From Rhodococcus opacus B4 (GTDB taxonomy: Bacteria > Actinomycetota > Actinomycetes > Mycobacteriales > Mycobacteriaceae): DNA of 64,000 bases. Within the stretch, counting starts at the first letter, position 1, and each line of letters begins with the position of its first letter. Shown one piece after another: positions 17,840 through 27,436 of the stretch. The notes below the pieces were generated by a model. That model saw only the letters and a list, made by a program, of their open reading frames with translations, was not told the origin of the DNA and searched no databases. Both the position numbers and the translations under genes were made by a program. The DNA lies in the NCBI RefSeq assembly GCF_000010805.1, contig NC_012522.1, forward strand, positions 1,116,001 to 1,180,000. Direction: 5' to 3'.

Positions 17840-19774
17840 TCAGCCGGCCGCCCGCAATTGGGCGGCCAGACGCATCGCCGAGTTCGCGTCCCCGTACCCC
17901 TCGTAACCACCGACGCGTTGCACCACCTCGAAGAACAGGTCGGCGCCCACCGTCTGAGTGAACAGGTGGAAGAACTCGCCACGGGCGTCGGCGTCGTACA
18001 TGATGCCGGAACCGCTCATGCGGTCGAGGAGCTCGCGGGAGAGCCCGAAACGGGCCTCGAGGTCGTCGTAGTAGTTCGGCGAGATGACGAGCGGCTCGAA
18101 GCCGTTCGACTGCATGGTCGCCGCGGCGGTGAAGATGTCCGTGCACGTGAACGCCACGTGGCTGATCCCACCGCGCCGGGCCGCGGCGATGTGGGAGTTC
18201 CCCGACACCGCACCCGGAACCATGTTCAGGGAGATGCGCAGCGGACGGTCGACTCCGTCGGCGCCCGTCTGATCCATCGTCAGCGCCTGACTACGCATCA
18301 TCCCGACCGCGTCCGTGACGTCGAGGCCCTCGTGTGGCGCCATCGCGAACACCGAGCGGAGCAGCAGCATGATGCCGTCCCAGTTGTCCGACGGGACGGC
18401 GAGCGCCACATGATCGACCCCGGTGAACACCGGCACCTCGTCCTGCCAGCGCGACTCCGTCGGATACAGGTCGAACGCCGACTGCCACGACGCGGCGCTA
18501 CCCGGACCGCGCAGATCCAGGGACGTCGCGTCGGTGATCTTGAGACGCACCACATCGGATTCGGGGGCGGTGTCCACCCCGGGCAGCAGGACCTCGTGCA
18601 CCGGGACCTCGAGCGCCGCGGCGCGCTCCCCCCACGCGTCGGGATCGCTCGACCGGATGCCGATCTGGGTGAGCACCGGCAGGTGCGCCGGCAGACCCGG
18701 CGCCGTCCAGACCGTGCCCGCTGTGGCGTCGACCACGATGGTCATCCGGCCGTGCCGCCATAACTGGAGGTCGTGGCTGCGGTGCCGGCCCACAAGACGG
18801 AATCCGATGTGCTGCAACGCTTGCCGGAGGTCGGAATCCTTACCGGGCCCGGCCGCGAGCCGGAGGGACACGATGCCTTCCAGCGGTGCGCGCGGCGGCG
18901 GCTCGAACAGCGCCAGACCCCGACCGGTGTCCTCACCGCGCTCGGCCTGCACCCGGGCGACCTCCTCCTGGAGGTACAGTAGCGAGCGGTGCGCGTCCGC
19001 GGCCGTGCGGCCCGTCGACGACTGCCGGAACGTGTCGTTGAAGATCTCCAGCGACCACGGCCCGGTGTATCCGGCCGCCTGGACGTGGGCACCGAACGTG
19101 GCGAGATCGAAGTTGCCCTGCCCGGGAAAGTTCCGGTGGTGCCGACTCCACTGCAGGATGTCCATCGACATCCGGGGCGCATCGGCGAGCTGCAGGAAGA
19201 AGATCTTCTCCCCCGGGATGTCGCGGATGCCGGACGGGTCGTCGCCGCGGGAGAGGATGTGGAAGCTGTCGAGGCAGGTGCCGAGGGCCGGATGGTCGGC
19301 GTCCTGCACGATCTTCCATGCGTGCCGGTACGTGTTGACGTGCGCGCCCCAGGCCAGCGCCTCGTAGGCGATGCGGAGCCCCCGGCTGTGTGCGCGCTCG
19401 GCGAGGGTGTGGAGTTGTTCGGTCAGCCGGGCGTCGTCCCGCACCGCCTCGGGCAGCGGCGACGAGCACACCAGCAGGGTGTCGCAGCCGAGCTGCTCCA
19501 TGATGTCGAACTTGCGCTCCGCCCGGATCAGGTTGCGCGCGAACGTCGCGTCGTCCGCGGAATCCAGATCGCGGAACGGTTGATACAGATCGAGGGTGAG
19601 CCCGAGATCCGCTGCGCGGGAAGCCAGCTCACGCGGCGACCACGGCGAGCTCACGAAGTCGGGTTCGAACACCTCGAATCCGTCGAACCCGGCTGCCGCG
19701 ATCGCGGTGACCTTCTCCTCCAGCGATCCACTCAAGGACACCGTGGCGACGCTCGTACGAACCTGTCGTTCCAT
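17840..19774 (-). CDS. qsuB: 3-Dehydroshikimate dehydratase, TIM barrel fused to a VOC domain (QsuB type)
   Basis: The 644-residue two-domain protein converts 3-dehydroshikimate to protocatechuate in quinate/shikimate breakdown. Residues 1-280 form a xylose-isomerase-like barrel with metal-site candidates in ALAWGAHVNT, TCLDSFHI and SLEIFND. Residues 300-640 resemble 4-hydroxyphenylpyruvate dioxygenase, with the His-His-Glu set in GVDHVALAV, GISHVAFTC and FFEVVQR. ATG 19774 (MERQVRTS) is chosen over the longer frame to 19819 because it lies 7 bases after the aroQ stop. Together with aroQ it forms a two-step route from dehydroquinate to protocatechuate. Confidence 0.88.
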   Translation of the reverse strand: MERQVRTSVATVSLSGSLEEKVTAIAAAGFDGFEVFEPDFVSSPWSPRELASRAADLGLTLDLYQPFRDLDSADDATFARNLIRAERKFDIMEQLGCDTLLVCSSPLPEAVRDDARLTEQLHTLAERAHSRGLRIAYEALAWGAHVNTYRHAWKIVQDADHPALGTCLDSFHILSRGDDPSGIRDIPGEKIFFLQLADAPRMSMDILQWSRHHRNFPGQGNFDLATFGAHVQAAGYTGPWSLEIFNDTFRQSSTGRTAADAHRSLLYLQEEVARVQAERGEDTGRGLALFEPPPRAPLEGIVSLRLAAGPGKDSDLRQALQHIGFRLVGRHRSHDLQLWRHGRMTIVVDATAGTVWTAPGLPAHLPVLTQIGIRSSDPDAWGERAAALEVPVHEVLLPGVDTAPESDVVRLKITDATSLDLRGPGSAASWQSAFDLYPTESRWQDEVPVFTGVDHVALAVPSDNWDGIMLLLRSVFAMAPHEGLDVTDAVGMMRSQALTMDQTGADGVDRPLRISLNMVPGAVSGNSHIAAARRGGISHVAFTCTDIFTAAATMQSNGFEPLVISPNYYDDLEARFGLSRELLDRMSGSGIMYDADARGEFFHLFTQTVGADLFFEVVQRVGGYEGYGDANSAMRLAAQLRAAG

Positions 19775-19781
19775 GGCGCCG

Positions 19782-20222
19782 TCAGCCCTTGGTGCAGATG
19801 AAGTCGACGGCCAGTGCATAGCCGAGGATGCCGAGTCCGGCGATCACTCCGGTGGCCACGCCGGACACGTAGGAGTGGTGCCGGAATTCCTCGCGGGCGT
19901 GCACGTTGCTGATGTGCACCTCGACGAGCGGAACCTCGAGCGTCACCAGGGCGTCGCGCAGCGCCACCGACGTGTGCGTGAAACCACCGGGGTTGATCAC
20001 GACGCCCGACGCCGTGGTCCGGGCCTCGTGCACCCAGTCGATCAGGTCGCCCTCGTGGTTGGACTGCTTCGCGACGATCTCACGTCCCGCTTTCGCAGCG
20101 GCACTGCGGCACAACTCCACGACGTCGTCGAGCGTCTCCCGCCCGTACACGTCGGGCTGCCGTTGCCCCAGCAGGTTCAGGTTGGGGCCGTTGAGAACAA
20201 AGATCGGTCCGGGAGCGGTCAT
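19782..20222 (-). CDS. aroQ: Type II 3-dehydroquinate dehydratase
   Basis: The 146-residue protein dehydrates 3-dehydroquinate to 3-dehydroshikimate. Family motifs are [45 protein letters not shown] and [17 protein letters not shown], which include the catalytic Tyr, His and Arg. ATG 20222 is chosen because GGAGG lies 9 bases before it; ATG 20240 would overlap that site. Because it is paired with the dehydroshikimate dehydratase, its role is probably catabolic (QsuC type) and not aromatic amino-acid biosynthesis. Confidence 0.92.
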   Translation of the reverse strand: MTAPGPIFVLNGPNLNLLGQRQPDVYGRETLDDVVELCRSAAAKAGREIVAKQSNHEGDLIDWVHEARTTASGVVINPGGFTHTSVALRDALVTLEVPLVEVHISNVHAREEFRHHSYVSGVATGVIAGLGILGYALAVDFICTKG

Positions 20223-20245
20223 CGCGCGCTTTACCTCCATTTGTA

Positions 20246-20265
20246 CGAACTAGTGAGTTAGTTCG
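20246..20265. promoter_or_regulatory. Operator candidate of the aroQ-qsuB unit
   Basis: CGAACTA (20246-20252) and TAGTTCG (20259-20265) are perfect 7-base inverted repeats with a 6-base spacer, 23 bases upstream of the aroQ start and just beyond its ribosome site. The binding regulator is not obvious in the window. Confidence 0.55.
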
Positions 20266-20290
20266 CACCCAGGATACAGCGCGCTCCCGC

Positions 20291-21571
20291 CTAGGCGGAC
20301 TTGTCCCGGCGTTCTCCCCGCTCCGGCTTGCGCGGGACGATGGTCGGGAGCACGTTGTCGTTGACGGTCTCCGCGCTGACCACGACCTTCTCGACGTCGT
20401 CCCGGCTCGGGATGTCGTACATGACGGGAAGCAGGACTTCCTCCATGATCGCGCGCAGACCACGAGCACCGGTGCCGCGGAGGATCGCCTGATCGGCGAT
20501 GGCCTCGAGCGCGTCCGTGGTGAACTCCAACTCGACGCCGTCCATGTCGAACAACCGGTTGTATTGCTTGACCAGTGCGTTCTTCGGCTCCGACAGGATC
20601 TGGACGAGCGATTCCTTGTCGAGGTTGGTCACCGACGCCACGACGGGCAGGCGGCCGATGAACTCGGGGATGAGCCCGAACTTGATCAGATCTTCCGGCA
20701 TGACCTCCGCGAAGTGGTCCTGCGTGTCGATCTCCGCCTTCGACCGCACCTCGGCCCCGAAACCGATGCCGCGCTTGCCGACGCGATCGGACACGATCCG
20801 CTCGAGTCCGGCGAACGCACCCGCCACGATGAACAGGACGTTCGTCGTGTCGATCTGGATGAACTCCTGATGCGGATGCTTGCGACCACCCTGCGGCGGC
20901 ACGCTGGCCTGCGTGCCCTCGAGGATCTTCAGCAGAGCCTGCTGCACACCCTCACCGGACACGTCCCGCGTGATCGACGGGTTCTCGCTCTTGCGGGCGA
21001 TCTTGTCGACCTCGTCGATGTAGATGATGCCGGTCTCGGCGCGCTTGACGTCGTAGTCCGCGGCCTGGATCAGTTTGAGGAGGATGTTCTCGACGTCCTC
21101 ACCCACGTATCCGGCCTCGGTGAGCGCTGTCGCATCGGCGATGGCGAACGGAACGTTGAGCATCTTCGCCAGCGTCTGGGCAAGGTAGGTCTTGCCGCAG
21201 CCCGTGGGGCCGAGCATGAGAATGTTCGACTTGGCCAGCTCGACGGTCTCACCACGCGCGTCACGGCCCTTGTCACCGGCCTGGATACGCTTGTAATGGT
21301 TGTAGACCGCGACGGCGAGTGTCCGCTTGGCGGCGTCCTGGCCGATCACGTAGTTCTCGAGGAAGTCCCGGATCTCGGCCGGCTTCGGCAGCTCGTCGAG
21401 CTTCACCTCGCTGGACTCGGCCAGCTCCTCTTCGATGATCTCGTTGCACAGGTCGATGCACTCGTCGCAGATGTACACCCCAGGCCCAGCAATGAGCTTT
21501 TTGACCTGCTTCTGGCTCTTACCGCAGAAAGAGCACTTGAGCAGATCCCCGCCGTCACCGATGCGTGCCAT
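20291..21571 (-). CDS. clpX: ATP-dependent Clp protease ATP-binding subunit ClpX
   Basis: The 426-residue AAA+ unfoldase delivers substrates to ClpP. It begins with the zinc-binding domain (CSFCGK and CDECIDLC). The AAA module has Walker A GPTGCGKT near residue 125, the pore loop GYVGED, Walker [10 protein letters not shown], and the arginine-rich sensor region [13 protein letters not shown] near residue 375. The ClpP-contacting IGF-type loop appears as [10 protein letters not shown]. Length is typical. It lies downstream of clpP1-clpP2 with 241 bases between them, so it probably also has its own promoter. Confidence 0.97.
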
Positions 21572-21812
21572 CTCGTCAGGTCCCTACTTCCTTCGTCTAC
21601 GTGCAACCATCGAAACCGATCTCACGCCGAGCGCGCATCGACCGAAAACGAAAGCCCGTTATGTGACCGTACCCGCAGATCGCGAGCGAGGTCGACTGGT
21701 TGTCGGTGATTCGCGCACCGATCTTCGGGGAAAGCCAGCCTTGCCGATCCCGCACCCGGCTCGCGGCAACCACGCCGTCACGGCGTGTCGCCCGAGCCGG
21801 GGCGGCAGGAAA

Positions 21813-22475
21813 TCACTTCTGGGCGCTGAGTTTGCGGTACTCGAGCACGTCGTCGATGATTCCGTAGTCCTTGGCCTCGGCGGCCGTGAGGATCTTGTCG
21901 CGATCGGTGTCCTTGCGGATCACGTCGGCGTCCTTGCCGGTGTGCTTCGCGAGGGTGGTCTCCATCAGGCGACGCATCCGCTCGATCTCGGCGGCCTGGA
22001 TCTCGAGGTCGGAGACCTGACCCTGGATGCCGCCGGTGGCCGGCTGGTGGATGAGGACACGAGCGTTCGGCAGGGCGAGACGCTTGCCGGGGGTACCCGC
22101 GGCCAGCAGCACCGCGGCGGCGGAGGCCGCCTGTCCGAGGCACACCGTGGTGATGTCGGCGCGCACGTACTGCATCGTGTCGTAGATCGCCATCAGCGAG
22201 GTGAACGAGCCACCCGGCGAATTGATGTACATGGTGATGTCGCGGTCGGGGTCCAGCGACTCGAGAACGAGCAGCTGAGCCATCACGTCGTTGGCCGACG
22301 CGTCGTCCACCTGCACGCCGAGGAAGATGATGCGCTCCTCGAACAGCTTGTTGTACGGGTTGGACTCCTTCACGCCGTAGCTCGAGTGCTCGATGAACGA
22401 CGGCAGGATGTAACGCGACTGGGGGCCTGCGGGCGCCTGGCCTCCCAGGCTGCGGGGATCGAACAGGTTGGTCAT
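21813..22475 (-). CDS. clpP2: ClpP2 proteolytic subunit
   Basis: The 220-residue serine peptidase is one of the two ClpP paralogues that actinobacteria combine into a mixed two-ring barrel. The catalytic triad is Ser in [11 protein letters not shown], His in [10 protein letters not shown] and Asp in DTDRDK. A proline-rich N-terminal extension precedes YILPSFIEH and is typical of ClpP2. The start has GGAG at 6 bases. It follows clpP1 by 48 bases in the same direction. Confidence 0.96.
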   Translation of the reverse strand: MTNLFDPRSLGGQAPAGPQSRYILPSFIEHSSYGVKESNPYNKLFEERIIFLGVQVDDASANDVMAQLLVLESLDPDRDITMYINSPGGSFTSLMAIYDTMQYVRADITTVCLGQAASAAAVLLAAGTPGKRLALPNARVLIHQPATGGIQGQVSDLEIQAAEIERMRRLMETTLAKHTGKDADVIRKDTDRDKILTAAEAKDYGIIDDVLEYRKLSAQK

Positions 22476-22523
22476 CAGTTCTCCAAAGGATGTGTGGGAG
22501 CGGTCAGTGAGGAAGCCGGGCTG

Positions 22524-23111
22524 CTACTGCCCGGTCCCGCCCGCCTGCGCCGCGCGGGAGACGACGTGGTCGACGAAACCGTATTCGAGAGCCTGCTGTG
22601 CGGTGAACCAGCGGTCGCGATCCGAATCGGCCGTGATCTGCTCGACCGTCTGACCGGTGTGCTCGGCGATCAGCTCGGCCATTTCGCGCTTGGTGTGCGC
22701 GAACTGTTCGGCCATGATCGCGATGTCACTGGCGGTACCACCGATTCCGGCCGACGGCTGGTGCATCATGATCCGCGCGTGCGGGAGGGCGTACCGCTTG
22801 CCCTTGGCCCCGGCGGAGAGCAGGAACTGGCCCATCGACGCGGCCAGGCCCATTCCGAACGTCGCGACGTCGCACTCGGCGAACTGCATCGTGTCGAAGA
22901 TCGCCATGCCGGCGCTGACCGATCCGCCGGGCGAGTTGATGTAGAGGGAGATGTCCCGGCTGGGATCTTCTGCCGACAGCAGCAGGATCTGGGCGCACAG
23001 CTTGTTCGCGATGTCGTCGTCGACCTGGGTACCGAGGAAGATGATGCGCTCGCGCAGCAGGCGCTCGTACACCGAGTCGCTGAGGTTCAACCCAGCGGTG
23101 GCTGAAGTCAT
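22524..23111 (-). CDS. clpP1: ClpP1 proteolytic subunit
   Basis: The 195-residue peptidase has Ser in [12 protein letters not shown], His in [10 protein letters not shown] and Asp in DSDRDRW. The family core begins [22 protein letters not shown] 23111 matches the length of mycobacterial ClpP1, but its ribosome site is distant; a GTG 16 codons upstream (near 23159) is an alternative start with AGGCAGG before it. It heads the clpP1-clpP2 operon, downstream of a terminator hairpin and a ClgR-like box. Confidence 0.94.
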   Translation of the reverse strand: MTSATAGLNLSDSVYERLLRERIIFLGTQVDDDIANKLCAQILLLSAEDPSRDISLYINSPGGSVSAGMAIFDTMQFAECDVATFGMGLAASMGQFLLSAGAKGKRYALPHARIMMHQPSAGIGGTASDIAIMAEQFAHTKREMAELIAEHTGQTVEQITADSDRDRWFTAQQALEYGFVDHVVSRAAQAGGTGQ

Positions 23112-23203
23112 GGCGGGACTCTGCAAAGTCTCCAGGTGATTGGAAGTCACGGTACCTGCCTTCTCCGTAAATCGTTGATTGCTGACACAGACACTAACGA
23201 AGG

Positions 23204-23233
23204 AGGGCGGCACCGGAGTCCCGGTGCCGCCCT
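23204..23233 (-). terminator. Hairpin terminator after tig
   Basis: AGGGCGGCACCGG (23204-23216) and its exact complement (23221-23233) form a 13-base-pair stem on a 4-base loop, 62 bases past the tig stop on the minus strand and followed by CCTTCGTT. It separates tig from clpP1. Confidence 0.75.
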
Positions 23234-23251
23234 ACTTCGCTCAAAGCGGAA
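23234..23251 (-). promoter_or_regulatory. ClgR-box candidate upstream of clpP1
   Basis: Read on the plus strand, ACTTCGCTCAAAGCGGAA agrees with the corynebacterial/mycobacterial ClgR consensus WNNWCGCYNANRGCGWWS at all but two of its constrained positions. ClgR activates clpP1P2 in these groups. The site abuts the tig terminator hairpin, about 120 bases from the clpP1 start. Confidence 0.5.
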
Positions 23252-23295
23252 AACATCTCACAGCCGAACGCGAGGGAAACACCCCGCGACCAGCA

Positions 23296-24690
23296 TTACT
23301 TCTGGTCTTCGCCCTCGGCGGAATCCGACGCGACCTCGTCCGTGGACGCGGCCTCTTCGGTGTCGGCCTCACCGTTGCCGAACAGTTCGGCGGTGTCGAC
23401 CGAGGCACCCGAGGTGTCGGTGACGGTGGCCTGCTCGACGACACCGGCGAGAGCCTTGCCGCGACGGACGTCGGCGAACACGGCGCCGAGCTGACCGGCC
23501 TGCTGGATCTGCTGGATGAACTGCTCCGGCGCCATGCCGTAACGCTGCGCCTGGAACAGGATGCGCTCGGTGAGCTCGTCCTGGCCGACGGTGACGTCGG
23601 AGGCGTCCGCGATGGCGTCCAGCAGAAGCTGGGTCTTCACCGAGCGCTCGGCGCTGTCCTTGGCGTCCTTGTCGAACTCTTCGCGGCTCGTGCCCTGCTC
23701 CTCGAGCAGCTTGTTCAGCGCGTCCTCGTCGTGATCGAGACCGTGCACGGCGTCGTGCAGCGCAGCGTCGACCTCGGCCTTGACGACGGCCTCGGGCAGC
23801 GGGACCTCGACGGTCTCGAGCAGGGTCTCGAGGACTTTGTCACGGATCTGACCGGCCTGCTCGACCTTGCGGACGCGTCCGACGCGCTCACGCAGGTCGG
23901 CCTTCAGCTCGTCGAGCGTGTCGAACTCGCTTGCCAGCTGAGCGAACTCGTCGTCCTCGGCGGGCAGCTCGCGCTCCTTGACGGTGCCGACGGTGACGGT
24001 GACGACAGCTTCCTTGCCCGCGTGGTCACCGGCGACGAGCGTCGAGGTGAACTCCTTGGACTCGCCGGCCTTGACGCCGACGACGGCCTCGTCGAGGCCC
24101 TCGATGAGCTGACCCGAACCGACCTCGTGCGACAGGCCGCTCGCGGTGGCCTCGGGAACGGCCTCGCCGTCGACGGTGGCCGACAGGTCGATGGAGATGA
24201 AGTCGCCGTCCTCGACCGCACGCTCGACACCGGTGAGGGTGCCGAAGCGCTGACGCAGCGACAGCAGCTGCTCCTCGACGGCCTCGTCGGTGATCTCGAT
24301 CGGATCGACGGTGACGCTCAGCTCGCTGTAGTCGGGCAGCGTGATCTCGGGACGGACGTCGACCTCGGCGGTGAACTCGAGGAGCTCGCCGTCCTCGATC
24401 TTCGTGATCTCGATCTCGGGCTGACCGATCGCCTTCACCGAGGCGCTGGTGACGGCCTCGGAGTAGCGGGACGGGAGTGCGTCGTTGACGACCTGCTCCA
24501 GGACGGCGCCACGACCGACACGGGCTTCGAGCAACTTGGCCGGTGCCTTGCCCGGACGGAAGCCGGGGAGACGGATCTGTTGCGCGAGGGCCTTGTAGGC
24601 CTTGTCGAAATCAGGCTTGAGCTCCTCGAAGGGCACCTCAACGTTGATACGGACTCGCGTCGGGCTGAGCTGCTCGACGGTGCTCTTCAC
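23296..24690 (-). CDS. tig: Trigger factor (ribosome-associated chaperone and prolyl isomerase)
   Basis: The 464-residue protein binds the ribosome exit tunnel and nascent chains. The N-terminal ribosome-binding signature is [10 protein letters not shown] near residue 44. The FKBP-like PPIase domain spans about residues 160-240 ([29 protein letters not shown]). A helical C-terminal chaperone domain follows, and the last 30 residues are strongly acidic, as in actinobacterial homologues. GTG 24690 is preceded by GAAGGAG. It lies 62 bases downstream of tRNA-Pro on the same strand. Confidence 0.96.
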   Translation of the reverse strand: MKSTVEQLSPTRVRINVEVPFEELKPDFDKAYKALAQQIRLPGFRPGKAPAKLLEARVGRGAVLEQVVNDALPSRYSEAVTSASVKAIGQPEIEITKIEDGELLEFTAEVDVRPEITLPDYSELSVTVDPIEITDEAVEEQLLSLRQRFGTLTGVERAVEDGDFISIDLSATVDGEAVPEATASGLSHEVGSGQLIEGLDEAVVGVKAGESKEFTSTLVAGDHAGKEAVVTVTVGTVKERELPAEDDEFAQLASEFDTLDELKADLRERVGRVRKVEQAGQIRDKVLETLLETVEVPLPEAVVKAEVDAALHDAVHGLDHDEDALNKLLEEQGTSREEFDKDAKDSAERSVKTQLLLDAIADASDVTVGQDELTERILFQAQRYGMAPEQFIQQIQQAGQLGAVFADVRRGKALAGVVEQATVTDTSGASVDTAELFGNGEADTEEAASTDEVASDSAEGEDQK

Positions 24691-24749
24691 GGACTGGCTC
24701 CTTCGTGTGGTCGTGCTCTTTTACTGTGCGGCAGTTGCCTGCCCTGTGG

Positions 24750-24829
<80 letters not shown>

Positions 24830-24968
24830 GTCGAAGCCGGCTCTCGCCAACCTCGCGAGGACCCGAGGAAGAATCCTACGGCCCCCCGATTATGAAATCC
24901 AAAGCGAGGTTGGGTACAGTCACTCATCGCAGACGACATGCATGGCGATCCCAGGTTGTCGTATGCAC

Positions 24969-25042
24969 GGGGATGTAGCTCAATGGTAGAGCCTCAGTCT
25001 TCCAAACTGATTACGCGGGTTCGATTCCCGTCATCCCCTCCA
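24969..25042 (+). tRNA. tRNA-Gly (anticodon TCC)
   Basis: The cloverleaf is complete: acceptor GGGGATG/CATCCCC, D arm AGCTCAATGGTAGAGC, anticodon loop with TCC (CAGTCTTCCAAACTG) and T arm GCGGGTTCGATTCCCGT. The discriminator is T and CCA is encoded at 25040-25042. Confidence 0.95.
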
Positions 25043-25045
25043 CAC

Positions 25046-25080
25046 AGGAGCGGTCCCACCCCAGGGACCGCTCCTTTTTT
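25046..25080 (+). terminator. Intrinsic terminator after tRNA-Gly
   Basis: A perfect 12-base-pair stem (25046-25057 with 25064-25075) has a 6-base loop ACCCCA and runs into a 6-T tract (25075-25080). It is the most classical rho-independent terminator in the window. Confidence 0.92.
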
Positions 25081-25274
25081 CTTGTGCAGGGGCGGTCGCG
25101 CACCTCGGATTCGCTATGACATGCATCACAGGTGATCGGGCGGCGGCCCCGCCCGTTCGCCCAGCGCATAACCCCGATTTCGATCAGTACTCTGGAAGAT
25201 GTCCGATTTGTCCCCTACTCGTGGATGTTGCAGCCCCCGCAGCCGGCGGTCCGCGAGAACTCCGGAGGCCCACC

Positions 25275-26093
25275 GTGGAACTGCTACTCATTCTCGTGAT
25301 CGTGGCGGCGGTCGCCTTCCTGGTGGTGAGGAGCCGCAACAACCGCGCCGGGCAGACCGCGAACCAGCTCGAGGACGCCAAGGCGGACGCTCGCCAGGCC
25401 ATCGAACGACTCGGCGGACAGGTATACAGCCTCACCGGGTCCGACACCGCCTCCCAGCAGGCGCTGGCCGACGCGTCCGAGCGCTACACGGCGGCGGGCT
25501 CCCAGATCGATCAGGCGTCCACCCCAGTCCAGGCGCGTCTCGCCAAGCAGACGGCGCTTGAAGGCCTCTATTACATCCGCGCCGCCCGGACGGCCATGGG
25601 CATGGACCCCGGACCCGAGATCCCGTCGATCGACGGGCAGAAGTCCGCGGGCGCGGTCACCGAGGACCGTGAGGTCGAGTTCGAGGGCCGGCAGGTCGCG
25701 GCGTCCCCCAACCCGTCGTCGAAGACACCGAACTACTACCCGGGCGGTCGCGTCGCGGGACGCCCGGTCCCCGCAGGCTGGTATTCGGAGCCGTGGTGGA
25801 AGCCTGCCCTCGTCGCCGGCGCGTGGGGACTCGGGTCGATGTTCCTGTTCTCGGCGATGTTCTCCGGAATGGCCGGTGTGCCATACGACGCACAGGGGTT
25901 CGAGAGCGGCGCGGGCGACGCGGGCCAGGACGGCGGCGGTGACGCAGGCGCGGATGCCGGCGGCGGCGGCGACTCCGGCGGGGATGCCGGCAGCGACATG
26001 GGCGGGGACGCCGGCGGCGACGGTGGCGGCTTCGACTTCGGCGGCGGTGACGGCGGCGGCGGCTTCGACTTCGGCGGCGGCTTCGACTTCTAG
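25275..26093 (+). CDS. Membrane-anchored protein with Gly/Asp-rich tail, function unknown
   Basis: The 272-residue protein begins with a membrane helix (VELLLILVIVAAVAFLVV), followed by a basic RSRNN stop-transfer stretch and a soluble alpha-helical region (about residues 25-130). A conserved-looking YYPGGRVAGRPVPAGWYSEP segment precedes a second hydrophobic segment (LVAGAWGLGSMFLFSAMFSG). The final 60 residues are almost only Gly, Asp and Ala and end in three FDFGGG-like units. GTG 25275 has GGAGG 7 bases upstream; the frame is open to 25116 but without support. It may relate to the DUF1542-type membrane proteins; I do not recognise a function. Confidence 0.65.
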   Translation: MELLLILVIVAAVAFLVVRSRNNRAGQTANQLEDAKADARQAIERLGGQVYSLTGSDTASQQALADASERYTAAGSQIDQASTPVQARLAKQTALEGLYYIRAARTAMGMDPGPEIPSIDGQKSAGAVTEDREVEFEGRQVAASPNPSSKTPNYYPGGRVAGRPVPAGWYSEPWWKPALVAGAWGLGSMFLFSAMFSGMAGVPYDAQGFESGAGDAGQDGGGDAGADAGGGGDSGGDAGSDMGGDAGGDGGGFDFGGGDGGGGFDFGGGFDF

Positions 26094-26100
26094 CGGGCCG

Positions 26101-26898
26101 TCAGGCGGGCTGGCAACTCGGGCACCAGAAGAGGTTGCGGCCCTTCATGACCGCGTGGGCCACCGGAGTACCGCAGATCCGGCACGGTGAGCCCGCCCGA
26201 CGGTAGACGTACGTCCGGGGACGGTCCTTCGCATACGCCGGATCGCCGTGATCGTCCTCGGGGCGGACGACGTGCATCCTGCCGCGGCGGACCCCGACCT
26301 TCATCAGCGCGACGAGGTCGGCCCACAGTGCGTCCCACTCGTCGCGTGACAATCCGCGGCCGGGCCGGGCCGGGTCGATCCCGTGCCGGAACAGGACCTC
26401 CGCCCGGTACACGTTGCCGACGCCCGCGATCACGGCCTGATCCATGAGCAGCGCCCCGATCGGGGTCTTCGACGCCGAGATGCGTTTCCACGCCTTGTCG
26501 GGGTCGGCGTCCTTCCGCAGCGGGTCCGGTCCCAGTCGCGCCTCGATGGCAGCGACCTGCGGCGGGTGGAGAACCTCACACGCCGTCGGTCCGCGGAGGT
26601 CGGTGCCGAATTCGGCGCCGACCATCCGCATCCTGACCTGCCCGACCGGTGGTTCCATGGGAACGGCGGCCTCGGTGAACGCCCCGTACAGGCCCAGGTG
26701 GACGTGCACGACCAGCCCGGACTCGTAGTGATGCCACAGGTGTTTACCCCAGGCCTCGGACTTGACGAGGACGCGGCCGTCGACGAGGGCCGCGTCCTCG
26801 GCGAATCTGCCCTGCGGGCTCAGCACCCGCACCGGCGCACCGGCGAACCGGCGTTGGTGTAGCCGGGCCAGCCGGTGCAGAGTGTGACCTTCGGGCAA
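26101..26898 (-). CDS. nei: Fpg/Nei-family DNA glycosylase/AP lyase
   Basis: The 265-residue protein removes oxidised bases and cleaves the abasic site. After Met removal the N-terminus is PEGHT, giving the catalytic Pro and Glu. The conserved Lys appears in VKSEAWGKHLWH, the helix-two-turn-helix as IAGVGNVYRAEVLFR, and the C-terminal zinc finger as CRICG and CPSC. Gene order next to rpiB matches M. tuberculosis Rv2464c (Nei1). It converges with the Gly-rich membrane protein gene and starts 6 bases after the rpiB stop. Confidence 0.9.
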   Translation of the reverse strand: MPEGHTLHRLARLHQRRFAGAPVRVLSPQGRFAEDAALVDGRVLVKSEAWGKHLWHHYESGLVVHVHLGLYGAFTEAAVPMEPPVGQVRMRMVGAEFGTDLRGPTACEVLHPPQVAAIEARLGPDPLRKDADPDKAWKRISASKTPIGALLMDQAVIAGVGNVYRAEVLFRHGIDPARPGRGLSRDEWDALWADLVALMKVGVRRGRMHVVRPEDDHGDPAYAKDRPRTYVYRRAGSPCRICGTPVAHAVMKGRNLFWCPSCQPA

Positions 26899-26904
26899 GG
26901 ACGA

Positions 26905-27378
26905 TCAGGCCTCGGGCAGGGCCGGGGCCACGCCGGACTTCTCGAACTCGGACAGAATGTCGATGCGGCGCTGGTGGCGCTCCTCGTTCGACCACTCGGC
27001 GGCGAGGAACGCGTCCACGATCGCGAGGGACTCCTCGAGGGAGTGCATGCGCCCGCCGAGGCCGATCAGCTGAGCGTTGTTGTGCTGGCGGGCCAGCTGC
27101 GCGGTCTCGACGCTCCACGCCAGGGCGCATCGCGCACCCTTCACCTTGTTCGCGGCGATCTGCTCGCCGTTGCCGCTGCCGCCCAGCACGATCCCGAGGC
27201 TGCCCTCGTCGGCGACGACGCGACGGGCCGTCTCGATGCAGAAGGCGGGGTAGTCGTCGAGAGCGTCGTAGACGTGAGCGCCGCAGTCGACGGTCTCGTG
27301 GCCCGCGGCCTTCAGATGTTCGATGATCTCGTTCTTACGTTCGAATCCGGCATGGTCGGCACCCAGGTATACGCGCAT
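26905..27378 (-). CDS. rpiB: Ribose-5-phosphate isomerase B
   Basis: The 157-residue enzyme interconverts ribose 5-phosphate and ribulose 5-phosphate. It starts MRVYLGADHAGFE, and the active-site segment LGGSGNGEQIAANK lacks the E. coli cysteine and has the glutamate used by the mycobacterial enzyme. Other family motifs are YPAFC and the HNNAQLIGLGGR segment. The frame is open 85 codons further upstream, but ATG 27378 gives the family N-terminus. It is immediately upstream of nei and probably cotranscribed. Confidence 0.94.
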   Translation of the reverse strand: MRVYLGADHAGFERKNEIIEHLKAAGHETVDCGAHVYDALDDYPAFCIETARRVVADEGSLGIVLGGSGNGEQIAANKVKGARCALAWSVETAQLARQHNNAQLIGLGGRMHSLEESLAIVDAFLAAEWSNEERHQRRIDILSEFEKSGVAPALPEA

Positions 27379-27436
27379 GACTGGTGATTCTGTCAGGCGT
27401 CCTCGCGAATCGTGTCGGGACCCCGGGACGCTTATC

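Noticed and set aside
24830-25274. A small gene between the tRNAs or before the Gly-rich membrane protein.
   Set aside because: Apart from tRNA-Gly and its terminator, the short open frames here have no ribosome site and no plausible protein; the upstream extension of the membrane protein frame is unsupported.
25921-26090. Gly-rich C-terminal coding repeats as a PE_PGRS-like or silk-like element.
   Set aside because: There is no PE/PPE domain and the repeat is short and Asp-rich, so it is only a low-complexity tail.
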